DNA of 64,000 nt from Ancistrus triradiatus (lineage: Eukaryota; Chordata; Actinopteri; Siluriformes; Loricariidae), in the NCBI GenBank assembly GCA_025084515.1, contig JAJAGP010000043.1, positions 62,001 to 126,000 on the forward strand, in the 5' to 3' direction. Below, in pieces: positions 31,697 to 42,520 of this stretch. Each line of letters opens with the position of its first letter. The stretch's first letter is position 1. The notes under the pieces are model-generated. The model ran no database searches, was not told the origin of the DNA, and saw nothing but the letters and a program-made list of their open reading frames with translations. Both the position numbers and the translations under genes were made by a program.

Positions 31697-33066
31697 AGAG
31701 TTCATGCTCACCCTGGCTTACGGCAAACTTCCTCAGCTGGTGTGAGCCTCGCCCTGCCTTCTCTCCCATGCGCCGTCACCCTGTCTCCTCCGTGATAGCG
31801 TGGATAAAACGTTCCTCCTGCGATCATGCCTGAAAAGGACGCTGTGCTGCCTATCAGATTTCTCCTTAATGTAACTGTGTTATTTACCTTAGGTTGTCTG
31901 CTAAATCTCTATTTTATCAAAGCTGAAAAAATTGTCAGACAGGCTTCCCACTATTTAATTCAATAGTTGACAAGCAGTAGTGGTATAAAAAGCTTCCAAA
32001 CAGGTTTCAGGTTGCAGGTCTCTGTTAGACCTTGTTCATGACTTTGAGAGGTCAAAATGTCTATCCCATAACAAATTCAATTGCAAGCTTAGTGCTCATG
32101 GAGGTGTTATAAGATCTGGTGTTGGCTCACTGGTGCATTATCCACATAGAAATGCAGGTCCTGGGACGGGTCACTGTCATCATCGTTCATGCAGGTTTTA
32201 CATTCTGGAAACAGCATTTGAGGCAAAGTCACATTCACCATGTAAGTCACCACAACAAAATGGAAGATTTAAACTGCTTTGTGACCTTGTCTTGTGTAGA
32301 TTTAGTATTAAGCATCAGCATTTATATTAATACTAGCTGTTATGCTTTTTTAACACTGTCATCCATTTTGTGCTGCTTTTTTGTCAGGCTGAAGAACATG
32401 GATGGTGATTATAAAACTGAAAGTCCTATATGCCAATGACTGTATATAAATCGAGAACAATAAGCGGTCTGGAACAGTGTCATAGTTTATAGTTTAAAAT
32501 TGCAAACCATACATGTTTTCCAACATGTAATCCATAATTGACAAAATGTGTGCCTGCTTATGCAGTCTAGGGAAACCACTCCGGCCAAATACTGCCCCTT
32601 ATCAGTGCTCAGCTAAACTGCCCTTGTGACAAATGAAAAAGTTTATGAAGTTAAAAGGTTAAAATCTATTAAATATTCAGTTTAATAAGTTTAATAAGAA
32701 ATGGTTTAATTTATGGTCTTTATTGAGGTTGAATTATTTTCTAAAATAACAGAATCAAATGCTGAGAGATTGTTCCTAAAGTGTAAAGTTCATATGTATA
32801 AAAAATCAGGGTTATATTATTAAAAGCCTTCATTAAAAACAAATTAATCTCTCACATTTATTAACACATTAATCCAGTATTTTCGTTCATAAGTTTGTTG
32901 TGTAAAACTTGTGATGTTTGAGAACACTGTGACACCGACCTATCTTTTGGTTAAAGTTATATCACACCCAGTCAGTAACAGGTGAGTGAAAGCATGTTGT
33001 AAAATGGCGTTCCACGTATATTTCAGTGTCCTTGTCCGTGATGTTTACATATAGTGTTAAATTGTA
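31697..33066. other. Unassigned sequence
   Basis: A GC-richer patch (31700-31860) follows the Tc1 truncation. Further right the sequence is AT-rich. Overlapping open frames at 32119-32439 have no domain I recognise. Confidence 0.35.
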
Positions 33067-33225
33067 CCATTTACATTTACAGCATTTAGCAGACGCCCTT
33101 ATACAGAGCGACTTACAATTGATACAGTCTTACAATCCAAGCAATTGTGGGTTAAGGGTCTTGCACAAGGACCCAACAGTGGCAGCTTGGCAGAGGTGGG
33201 ATTTGAACCCTGGACCTGTACCGCT
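33067..33225 (-). repeat. tRNA-derived SINE, family R3
   Basis: The plus strand reads CATTTACAGCATTTAGCAG, then GGGTTAAGGGTCTTGC, then GGTGGGATTTGAACCCTGG, whose complement holds the B box GGTTCAAATCC. The tRNA A-box end is truncated on the right. Best-conserved body of the family here. Confidence 0.8.
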
Positions 33226-33572
33226 ACCGCTGTCATCCTGTTGATAATTGGTTTATGGTTTATGGTTTAATTAGTTTTAAACTTTAAGTGTAAAACATAC
33301 ATCAAAGTGCTTATTTTTATTATTGTAATTCAGATTTCTAAAGATTGGCCTATTACTTATTTGGTAATTTGTAGTGATGCATGATATATTGGCGACTGAT
33401 ATATTATTTGTCGATATATGGATTTTTGTCAGCTATCGGCCAATATTAAAATTTTAGCTGATATTATAACCAAATGTATTATATATTTACATATGAATAT
33501 TTAATGATTTTCTTTTGGCTGTTATTCAGCAATGCATATATAAAGCATATATAAATAATAAATAACTAGAAC
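33226..33572. other. AT-rich sequence with a short repeat-like patch
   Basis: Around 33380-33460 GATATATTGGCGACTGATAT and TATCGGCCAATATT resemble a common fish MITE interior but no ends were found. No gene. Confidence 0.35.
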
Positions 33573-33577
33573 ATCGC

Positions 33578-33848
33578 TGTCACGCCCCCTTCCAGCCTTG
33601 CCTCCAGAGCGCGCAACCTGCCTCGCTCCTCATCACCCACATACTAATCACCTGCACCTGTTCTCACGTCCCGGACTTCCTTACATAAACACCTCTCACC
33701 CACACACCACCGCTACACTGCAAGGTATCAACCGCGTACAACTAGCTCCTGCAACAACCTTAGCAATCGACTTCCTTATTTCTAATAAAGAGTCTGTTTA
33801 CCTTACCTCACTGCCTGCGTCTGTCTCCCGTCCATACTCGGCGTTACA
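33578..33848 (+). mobile_element. Solo LTR (271 bp) of an LTR retrotransposon
   Basis: Begins TGTCACGCCCC and ends GGCGTTACA, the TG...CA form of long terminal repeats. It is flanked by the 5-bp direct repeat ATCGC (33573-33577 and 33849-33853). An AATAAA signal lies at 33784-33789 and a TTACATAAAC promoter-like box near 33681. GC content is much higher than the flanks. No internal retroviral-like sequence is attached, so it arose by recombination between two LTRs of a Gypsy- or BEL-like element. Confidence 0.88.
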
Positions 33849-33853
33849 ATCGC

Positions 33854-36117
33854 TACTTTGTGGATTTTCAGGGATGACTTGATTTGCTATTGATGATGTG
33901 AATGCACATATACTTGTGTAAGGGAAGTACATGTTAATAGTAACGTTAAGTAAGTGCATTAAAATTGCACTTTGAATATATTACAAAAGTAGTAGAAATT
34001 GTGTTGCAGGACATTTGTGAACTTGAAGGTGCATAAATGATTAACACACTGTGTTCAAATGGAAGGACTAAGTTATAACAATGCATTGTTTGTACAAAAA
34101 TGGAATAAAATCCCAACTTTAATTGGGTTAAGTGTAAAACTATACTAAAATAGAACTATTTTAAGTATTCTTAGGTGGTCTTACTTATACTACCCTGTAT
34201 GTAATTTACTCAAAAGTGTCAGTAAGACAAATACATTTTATTAGCAGTATTTTAAATTTGAACTTTGAGTATATTTAGAAATGTATTGGATATAGATTTA
34301 ACTTGACATATCCCATTTCCACAAGTTAGCACAGTCCCTTGGGACCTTAATGACACACATGACATGCTTTAGTCAAAATTTGGCAAGGCTCACACTCTAC
34401 AGCACCCTTTTTAACTTGTCTAAACAGCCCTTTTAAAAAGTATTTTCGGTAGTGTCTGTTGCTTTAAATGATAATCAGCCACTGCTCACCCCACCCTCCT
34501 CTTTTATGGGGTATGACAATATGCCTGCAGCTTTGCGCTACCATGGGAACTGTCGAGCATAAAAGATATATGTTTGAACCAAAGACAGTCCTTGAAGAAT
34601 AGGTTCGAGATTCATGGACACGTTTCTGAATGCTTAGTTGTTAACTTTGTCACTTCATTTCTTTTTGTATGTTGGACAAGGTCATACGATCCTGCTGGTT
34701 GTGGAGACTCTGTCCAGACAACCCACTGCTAATGTTTATAGAATTTGTGTGCCAGTTATCAAGAGCAAATGCTTGTAATGTAAAGGACATTAAGCTACAG
34801 TATTCCTGTTACACCACTAAAACTCAAATTTTGTAGGTAACTGCCAAAAGTGTTTTCTGGACATCAGGATGATAATGTTAATAATGTTATTGAATAATTG
34901 CATTTGGTGACCTATGTCCGTTATAGTAAAACATTACATTTGAAAGAATTCAAATTAACTAGACCTGCATACACTATTTCTCATTGCCATGGGTATATTT
35001 ATGGGATTTGCACAACAATGCCCTACATGGTAGTATGAATGCTTAGTGATTGTAATTGTAATTATTCCATTCTTATCTTTTCTATATTCTGTGTCACTTA
35101 GTATTTCAAATTTACTAGGTTACTAGTAGACTAATGCAGTTTCAGAACCTACCATCATGCAGCGTGGATCATCCTGGCCTCAAATCTGTGTTAAAATGTG
35201 CTTTCGGTACAGAATGCATTCAACATCTACAGAGCAGGCTATGCGCCATTTACATGTAAGGAAAATCAAGCTGTATGTGTTTTATGCACTTAAATTGACA
35301 GTTATTATTGTAATACAAATATGAGTAAGACTGCAACAAATAATTTTTCCCTCTATCTTGTATTGCTTTCTGTTTTTTTGCATAATCACCAGAAACACAC
35401 AAAGCAGTTTATATATACTTTTTATTAACAGAGAGATTGCTACTTTTGAAACAGTTATTCATGTATTACATGGTACTACTGCCCTGATTGTTTACCGGTA
35501 GGCAAAAATCATAGTTAAATATATTGTTTACAAAAACAACAAAATTTGGTTGGGCTTTACAGAAGCAATACTAAAGCACGTACTTATATTGTATATTTAT
35601 TTTGTTATAAGTAGGTTAATTTCTTATGAATTCATCTTTGACCGTGAGGCTTTCAATAGAAACTTGTAAATCTATTAAACAAGACATTCCATATCCTATT
35701 AGTCATGCCAAGTAAAAAAAATGTGAAGCAATTACAACTCCAGAAACAGAATGAATGACATCTCATAATAAAGTAACTGTAGGTCAACAAACCCACATTA
35801 TACTTCTGAGGTGAGGTTGTAGAGTTTTGATAGAAAACTGTCTACAAACTGAACGTCTCTTCAGTGGGTCTGTCTAGCAGCCCACCTGCTGTACTGGAGT
35901 CAGCTGCCCAGCTTTTCACAATGCCACAATAAACCACTGCACATATAAATAAAGAAATAACCAATCAAAATATTTGCAAACCTACGCTTTCAATATGGAA
36001 TATAAACATATAAACATATAAACCTGTCAGAAGTATTCCACTAGCAAACTAATAGCGCTAATGTTCATGTGGATCCTTCAGAAAAGATCAAGAATAACTT
36101 TCTAGAAAATTATTTCT
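33854..36117. other. Long AT-rich stretch without recognised features
   Basis: Over 2.2 kb with no transposon ends, SINE boxes or convincing open frames. The stretch 34440-34620 is a little richer in GC and may be unique. I see nothing that supports a gene. Confidence 0.45.
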
Positions 36118-36292
36118 GTTTGTGGGTGACCAAATACTTACTTTCTACCATGGTTTACAATGTGGTTTCCTGGATATTCTTTTCTCATTTTGTCTCAAGT
36201 GTACCTATGATGAAAATTACCGACCTCTCGCATCTTTCTAAGTAGGAGAACTTACACAATTAGTGGCTGACTAAATACTTTTTTGCCCCACT
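36118..36292 (-). mobile_element. Family D Tc1 terminal fragment
   Basis: Contains only the 5'-side inverted repeat: GTGGGTGACCAAATACTTAC, then CCTATGATGAAAATTACC and the terminal GACTAAATACTTTTTTGCCC. It is a one-ended relic close to the left edge of the Harbinger element. Confidence 0.85.
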
Positions 36293-36794
36293 AAAACCAA
36301 TTATTTCTTTAATACAGATGTGCACCATTTAACGTCCATCTGATTAACAGTCAATCTTTTGACCAGGGGCCATATTCATAAAGATTCTAAGGATACTCTT
36401 AGAGAGCTCCTAACTTAGCTTTAAAAAATAGCTAGGAGTTTTAGATTCAGTGATTCAGAAGTGACTGAGCAAGGAGAAGTCAAAAACGTATCTTAACGAG
36501 GAGGTAGGGTTGACCCAATTGCTAGATATGATGCATTCTTCTGAAGACTGTGATTGGACACACACAAATCACACTATTAATTGGTGAAATGCTTTATAGC
36601 CTATTATAAGCCTTTGAAATGGCAGCCATAGGCAATTTCTGTGTATTTTACACAATTCACATTCATTGCATTATTCTATTTGTAGTTTATTTACTATGCT
36701 GGTTATTCTGTAGCCCGCTTAATCTATTGGATGAAGCTGGAGAAAATGCGACTTCACTATTTTCAGGTATGATTGCTATTATATCTAATCTGTA

Positions 36795-37993
36795 CTGTAT
36801 TGCCAAAAGTATTCGCTCGTCTGCCTTCACACGCATATGAACTTGAGTGACATCCCATGCTTAATCCATAGGGTTTAATATATCGGCTCACCCTTTGCAG
36901 ATATAACAGCTTCAACTCTTCAGGGAAGGCTTTCTATAAGGTTTAGGGGTGCGTTTATTTGAATTTTTGATTATTCTTCCAGACCTGCATTTGTGAGGTC
37001 AGACACTGATGTTGGATGAGAAGACCTGGCTCGCAATCTCCGCCCAAATTCATCCCAAAGGTGTTCTGTGGGGTTGAGGTCAGAACTCTGTGCAGGCCAG
37101 TTCTTCCACGAAAAAAACTCGCTCATCAATGTCTTTATGGACCTTGCCTTGTGCACTGGTGCGCAGTCATGTTGGAACAGGAGCCATACCCAAACTGTTC
37201 CCACAAAATTGGGAGCATGAAATTGTCCAAAATATCTTGGTATGCTGAAGCATTAAGAGTTCCTTTCACTGGAACTAAAGGGTTCGAACCCAACTCCTGA
37301 AAGACAACCCCACACCACAGTCCCCTCTCCACCAAACTTTACACTTGGAATAACGCAGTCAGACAAGTACAGTTCTCCTGCCAACCGCCAAACCCAGACT
37401 CCATCAGATTGCCAGATGGAAAAGCATGATTTGTCACTCCAGAGAACACATCTCCACTGCTTTAGAGTCCAGTGGCGGCATACTTTACACCACTGCATCC
37501 AAAGCTTTGCATTGCACTTGGTGATGTAAGGCTTGGATGCAGCTGCACGGCTGTGGAAACCCATTCCATGAAGCCACATGAAGTTTGGAGGTCTGTAGTG
37601 ATTGACCTTGCAGAAAGTAGGGGACCTCTGTGCACTATACACCTCAGCATCCAGTGATCCCACTCTGCCGTTTTACATGCCTTCCACTTTGTGGCTGAGC
37701 TACTGTCGTACCCAATTGGTTCCACTTTGTTATAGTACCACTGACAGCTGACAGTGGAATATTTAGCAACGAGGAAATTTCATGACTGGACTTGTTGCAC
37801 AGGTGGTATCCTATCGCGGTACCATGCAGGAATTCACTGAGCTCCTGAGAGCGACCCATTCTTTCACAAATATTTGTAGAAGCAGTCTGCATGCTTAGGT
37901 GCTTGATTTTATACACCCGTGGCCATGGAAGTTACTGGAAAACCTGAATTCAATGATCTGGATGGGTGAGTGAATACTTTTGGCAATGTAGTG
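36795..37993 (-). mobile_element. Tc1-like transposon, family E, nested
   Basis: Flanked by TA at 36793-36794 and 37994-37995. The right end is the complement of CACTACATTGCCAAAAGTAT. The left end starts CTGTATTGCCAAAAGTATTC, two bases short of its partner. The length is 1.2 kb, which fits a Tc1 with short inverted repeats. All parts of the transposase gene are represented on the minus strand. Confidence 0.9.
36880..37859 (-). pseudogene. Tc1 transposase, family E, frameshifted
   Basis: The start MGRSQELSEFLHGTAIGYHL is at 37859, with an upstream in-frame extension that is leader. The helix-turn-helix runs to IPLSAVSGTITKWNQLG. Frameshifts follow, then GVKYAATGL-type and HGMGFHSRAAASKPYITKCN blocks. 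The three catalytic blocks survive in separate frames: VLWSDKS (first aspartate), FQHDCAPVHKARS (second) and SSDLNPTEHLWDE (third). The copy is dead by frameshift, not by loss of catalytic residues, and is therefore younger-looking than families A and F. Confidence 0.87.
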
Positions 37994-37999
37994 TATATA

Positions 38000-38180
38000 A
38001 CTGGTGGGGTTGGTTAATTTTGGTTGTTACAGCATTGTTGCACTGGGTAGGAGACGTGAGCGCATATCTAAGGTCAATCACAAACATTATTCCTGCATGA
38101 TCTAATCGGTAGCATTTGATTAACTCACTTTTATTCAGTGTTTGAAGAACGTTTCTTCTGCCTTGTTGTCTTTCCTCCAT
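38000..38180 (-). pseudogene. HARBI1-like transposase N-terminal fragment
   Basis: From 38180 the frame reads MEERQQGRRNVLQTLNKSEL, then IKCYRLDHAGIMFVIDLRYA and LTSPTQCNNAVTTKINQ. This matches the conserved start of PIF/Harbinger nucleases (ELxKRYRLD, then TSPTxRNNA, just before the helix-turn-helix). It runs into the Tc1 inverted repeat at 37995. No DDE catalytic region is found to the left of the Tc1, so the protein is truncated. On the minus strand it is upstream of the Tc1. Confidence 0.65.
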
Positions 38181-38401
38181 TTTCTGCTCTGCTTAAGAGA
38201 ACTCTTTAAAAGAACCTCCTAAAAGTCCTCCTCCTTAGGGTTTTAGGGTTAAGATGCTTTATGAATAACATTTATCTTTACCAGATTCTACTCGTTCTAC
38301 TCCTAAATTTGAGAGGGAAGCGGCCACAATTCTAAGATTTGTCTTAGAATTTCATCAAGGGGAGCTATTCTAGCACTAAGAATCTTTATGAATACAGCCC
38401 C

Positions 38402-38610
38402 ACTTAAGCAGTAGGTGGAATTACTCAGCTGAGGGCCAGGATAATTCTAATGAGCTTGTTTGTGACAAATATGAATGGCTTTTTCAATACCATATTTTCA
38501 AAACAAAGCATCCCTCAAAAAATGACTACATTGTCAGATTTCACAATTTATAAGTTGGAAGGCACTACAAGTAACCAAATGTATATTAACACGCATCAAA
38601 AAGTGAGTTT
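38402..38610. other. Short unassigned spacer
   Basis: No recognised feature. Confidence 0.4.
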
Positions 38611-38663
38611 TATATAAACTTTTAGCTTTAAATTATTTTAAATATATATTTTCAGCAATAACA

Positions 38664-38721
<58 letters not shown>

Positions 38722-38892
38722 CATAAGTGAACTGTTATTGCTGAAAATATATTTTTAAAATAATTCTCAGTAGTATACTAAATACTCCCTATATACATCA
38801 CTGTCATTTTTAAGCACCATAACGAAGAAAATTTATTACTTGTATATTATTATATATGTGTGCGTACAATTTTAAAGCTAAAAGTTTATATA
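38611..38892. mobile_element. Inverted-repeat element with TA microsatellite loop and a split arm
   Basis: The left arm 38611-38664 (TATATAAACTTTTAGCTTTA, then TTTCAGCAATAACAG) is mirrored by the right arm in two pieces: CTGTTATTGCTGAAAATATA (38732-38765) and TTTAAAGCTAAAAGTTTATA (38871-38892). The loop (38665-38720) is a long (TA)n run. The right arm is interrupted by about 105 bp (38766-38870) with no counterpart on the left. Confidence 0.75.
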
Positions 38893-39844
38893 TTTCTTTT
38901 TTTTAATTTGTTATGGGATGGTTTAAATGTGTCGCGATAGTAATTGCTTTAACACACTCAGCAAAAATATCTAATAAATGTATTTGTAAGAAGTCATAAA
39001 ATTAAGTGAAATTCAACTGAAGGTTAACTAAATGTATATTTTATAGTAGAGGTTTTTTATTGCAAAAATACACTATTTTTCAATTTTGTATGATCAAAGT
39101 TTACTCGCTATCATTTTGACATGAATATAGTTGAAGCATATTTTAATTTGCTAGTGTACTCACAACATAGAGTTCAATATATTTGAAATACAATTAAGTG
39201 CATTTATAGTTACTAGGGTGTGGAATACATTTTCAGCATTTCATTTTTCCTCTTATGATATCAGAGTGCTACCTTTGTCTTCAGTTACACTGCTTTATCT
39301 AGAATCTATACTCTCGTATACACATTTTAAGTTTCTGCAGTATAATGTTCCTCTTTTTCTATTACCAAAATTGTTAAAGGTCACCCAGGAGGCTACAACA
39401 CTAATCTTAATGACATGTCTAAGTAAGTGGTGATCATTTTCCTTTAATTATTGTTGATTACTATCATTAGATCCTCGCTTCCTTTCTCACACACCGTTGG
39501 TGGCTTGGATTAATGACATCGTCATGCTGACTACCTCTTAAAGCTAATTGGCTGCCACTAAAGGATGAAGGGAAAAAGCCTAATCAGGCAGAGTGTCCTA
39601 ATTTCAAAAGGCTACTTTATTAACCATAACGACACTGACAGCATAGATGAGAAGCCTTCTCCGAATCAGTCTCCATTGTCCCATTTTAATCAAATTATCT
39701 GGCTTTTGGGAATATTTCTGGCATGTTTAAATTCTTGGGGTCTGCTAATGGAATATTTAAGGGAACATGCAATCTTAAGTGTTGTATGAAAATAATGAAT
39801 GAAGTGCTAGCAGTGACAAAAGAAAAATTATATTACAATACTTT
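38893..39844. other. Unassigned, with a motif-rich unique section at 39470-39720
   Basis: The first part is AT-rich. The section 39470-39720 contains GGATTAATGACATC, AAAGCTAATTGGC, GCCTAATCAGGC and TTTTAATCAAATTA, that is, several TAAT/ATTA homeodomain cores in ordinary-composition DNA. It has no repeat similarity. A conserved enhancer is plausible but untested. Confidence 0.3.
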
Positions 39845-40025
39845 CATGTTATATAGCAGGCATCCTTATCCAGAGTGCCTTACAATTGATACAATCATAC
39901 AATCCATGCAATTGAAGGTTGAAGGCCTTGAGGACCCAATAGAGGCAGCTTGGCAGAGATTGGCTTTGAACACTGAACCTTCTGGTCCATAGTCCAGTAC
40001 CTTAACAGCTAGTCCACCACAGTCT
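39845..40025 (-). repeat. tRNA-derived SINE, family R3
   Basis: The complement begins with the tRNA-like ACTGTGGTGGACTAGCTGTT, then AGGTTCAGTGTTCAAAGCC (decayed B box) and the body with GGCCTTCAACC and GTAAGGCACTCTGG. Complete but diverged. Confidence 0.72.
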
Positions 40026-40068
40026 GGAACACTTCAGAATAAACTATTCATTAAATAGTAATAATATA

Positions 40069-41256
40069 CACTGACTGGCCCAAAAAAAAAAGGTCACACA
40101 CTAATATTTCGTTGGAGCGCCTTTAACTTTGATTACAGCACGCATTAGCTGTGGCATCGTTTCCACAAGCTTCTGCAATGTCACAACATTTATTTCTGTC
40201 CAAAGTTGCATTAATTTTTCCTCAAGATTTTGTAATGATGGGAGATTTGGACCACTGCACAAAGTCTTCTCCAGCACATCCCAAAGATTCTCAATGGGGT
40301 TCAGGTCTGGACTCTGTGGTGGCCAATCCATGTGTGAAAATGATGTCTCATGCTCCCTGAACCACTCTTTCACAATTTGAGCCTGATGAATTTTGTCATC
40401 AAGAAAGAAAAAAATCCATTGATGGAACCTGGTTGTTCAGTATATTCAGGTAGTCAGCTGAGCTCATTCTTTTGGGCACATAACATTGCTGAACCTAGAC
40501 CTGCCAACTGCCCCCACAGGCTTGTACAGTAGGCACTAGACATGATGGGTGCACCACTTCAGCCTCCTCTCTTCATACCCTTATGCGCCCCTCAATCTAG
40601 AAAGGGGTAAATCTGGACTCAACAGACCAGATGACCTTCTTCCATTGCTTTAGAGTCCAATCTTTATGCTTCCTAGCAAAGTGAAGCTGTTTTTGCCGGT
40701 TAGCCTCACTGACAAGTGGTTTTCTTAAGGCTACTCAGCTGGTAAGTCCCAGTCCCTTGAGTTCCCCTCACATTGTGCATATGGAAATGCTCTTACTTTC
40801 ACTATTAAACATATCCCTGAGTTCTACTGTTGTTTTTCTATGCTTTCATTTCACCAAATGTTTAAATGATCGCTGATCACGATCATTCAAGATTTTTTTC
40901 CGACCACATTTACTCCTTAAAGATGATGTTTCCCCACTGTCCTTCCACTTTTTAATGCGTTGGACAGTTCTTAACCCGATTTTAGTAGTTTCAGCAGTCT
41001 CCTTAGATGTTTTCTCTGCTTGATACATGCCAATAATTCGACCCTTCTGAAATAGATGAACATTTTTTCCCCGACGACAGGATGTGTCTTTCAACATGGT
41101 TGTTTAACAAATGAGAAGCTACTCACTGCATCAGTTAGGCTTAAATCACTTGTGGCCAGCTGAAACATAATCACCAATGTAGTAACTATCCAATGGGAGG
41201 CTCTGGCCTATTTGCTTAGTTAAATCCAGGTGGTGACTTTTTTTGGCCAGGCAGTG
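40069..41256 (-). mobile_element. Tc1-like transposon, family G, complete ends
   Basis: The left end is CACTGACTGGCCCAAAAAAA and the right end GACTTTTTTTGGCCAGGCAG then TG. TA flanks both sides (40067-40068, 41257-41258). The length is 1188 bp. The transposase lies on the minus strand. The sister copy at 53791-54956 is on the opposite strand. Confidence 0.92.
40101..41097 (-). pseudogene. Tc1 transposase, family G, inactivated
   Basis: The N-terminal frame (41097-40846) reads MLKDTSCRRGKNVHLFQKGR, then a helix-turn-helix TSKETAETTKIGLRTVQRI. The middle is broken by frameshifts. The first catalytic block reads KKVIWSVESRF: aspartate changed to valine. Around 40385 a deletion of about 30 bp damages the region of the second block (FLDDKIHQAQIV in place of a longer DDNARIH form). 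From 40373 to 40101 the C-terminus is open with SPDLNPIENLWDVLEK intact and ends KGAPTKY. Confidence 0.88.
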
Positions 41257-41727
41257 TATATTATTTGTTCCGCTTTCAGCTGCTCCTGTTAGAGGTTGCT
41301 ATATTAAATTGTGGCACAGGTTTTATGTCGGATTTTCATCTGCACTGGAGAGTACCCTGGCATGTGCACGCTGGCTCTCACCCCAAAAACACCAGACACA
41401 CTCGTGGCAAACCACAACTGGATTTAAAATCAGGCTGGTCTATAAAAATATGCTGGTCTTTGCTGTTTATTATTATTTTTATTTTGCATTTTTTTAAATA
41501 TGCAGTAAACCATGATATGCAGCAATGGAATATAGAACCACATCGCTTCAGAGTGTGCTATTCTATAGGTATAGCAAGTGTTCTACTGCAGATGTCCGAA
41601 ATATGTGACCAACAGCATTGTTATACAATCACACTGAATAATAAGGATACTATGAGACCATGTAGAATATTCATTTAAAAAAAGTAATTCAACAAAACAT
41701 TAATCAAATTTAGAGTATGCAAATATA
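41257..41727. other. Unassigned sequence
   Basis: Two overlapping plus-strand frames (41243-41497 and 41265-41678) contain no recognisable domain. Treated as noncoding. Confidence 0.35.
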
Positions 41728-42520
41728 CAATTACTGGCCACTTTATTAGATGCACATGTTCAACAGGCAAAGCAAATATCTAACCAGTCAATCATATGGC
41801 AGCAACTCAATGCAAGACAACCTACTCAAGTTCAAACTGAGCATCAGAATGAGAAAGAAAAGTGACTTTGAATGTGGCGTGGTTGTTGGTGCTAGATGGA
41901 CTGGTCTGGACTACAGTCTGTGCTATTTCAGAAACTGCTGATCTACTGGGATTTTCATGCACAGCCATCTCTAGGGTTTACAGAGAATGGTCCAAAAAAA
42001 AGAAAATCTCCAGTGAGGACAGTTCTTTGGGCAAAAATGCCAGAGGTAGAAGTAGAGGAGAATGGCCAGACTGGTTCGAGCTGATAGAAAGGCAACAGTA
42101 ACTCAACTAAGCATTCATTACAACCGAGGTATACGAGGAGCCTCTCCAAATACACAGCATATCAAACCTTAAAGCAGATGGGCTACAGCAGCAGAGGACC
42201 ACACAGGGTGATACTCCTGTCAGCTAAGCAGAGGCAGTTGAGGCTGCAATTCGCATGGGATCACCAAAACTGGACAATAGAAGATTGGAAATATGTTGCC
42301 TGGTCTGATTAGACTCGGTTTCTGCTGTGACATTTGGATGGCAGGATCAGAATTTGGCATAAAAAACTTGTCAATGGTTCAGGCTGCTGGTGATGGTGTG
42401 GGGGATATTTTCTTGGAACTTGTGCTTCGTTACTTACCACCTCTGACAACAATAAATGCCTTCCAATACATTAGCAGACCATATAATCATGTGAAAATAT
42501 ACTACAATAAGTGAGAAGCA
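41728..42520 (+). mobile_element. Tc1-like transposon remnant, family H
   Basis: The left end after TA keeps the inverted repeat (ACTGGCCACTTTATTAG at 41732). The leader is shorter than at 5301. The transposase can be traced as MRKKSDFECGVVVGARWTGL (41850), then DLLGFSCTAISRVYREWSKK, then VCWDGRIRIWH-like pieces near 42300 and a GDGVGDIFLEL stretch matching the central glycine-rich region. After about 42430 the match fades. Second and third catalytic blocks are absent. Confidence 0.82.

Larger units (their letters stand above)
36366..38401 (-). mobile_element. PIF/Harbinger-like element containing a Tc1 insertion
   Basis: The ends pair: GGGGCCATATTCATAAAGAT on the left and the complement of GGGGCTGTATTCATAAAGAT on the right, with inner repeats rich in CTTAGAGAGCTCCTAAC-like text. 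Inside, on the minus strand near the right end, is a short HARBI1-like transposase start. A full Tc1 element sits at 36795-37993. Without it the host element is about 0.84 kb, so it was already internally deleted. The flanking target duplication is not clear. Confidence 0.72.

Noticed and set aside
41243..41678. 137-codon frame as a host exon
   Set aside because: No recognisable domain, two frames overlap on the same strand, and there are no convincing splice sites.
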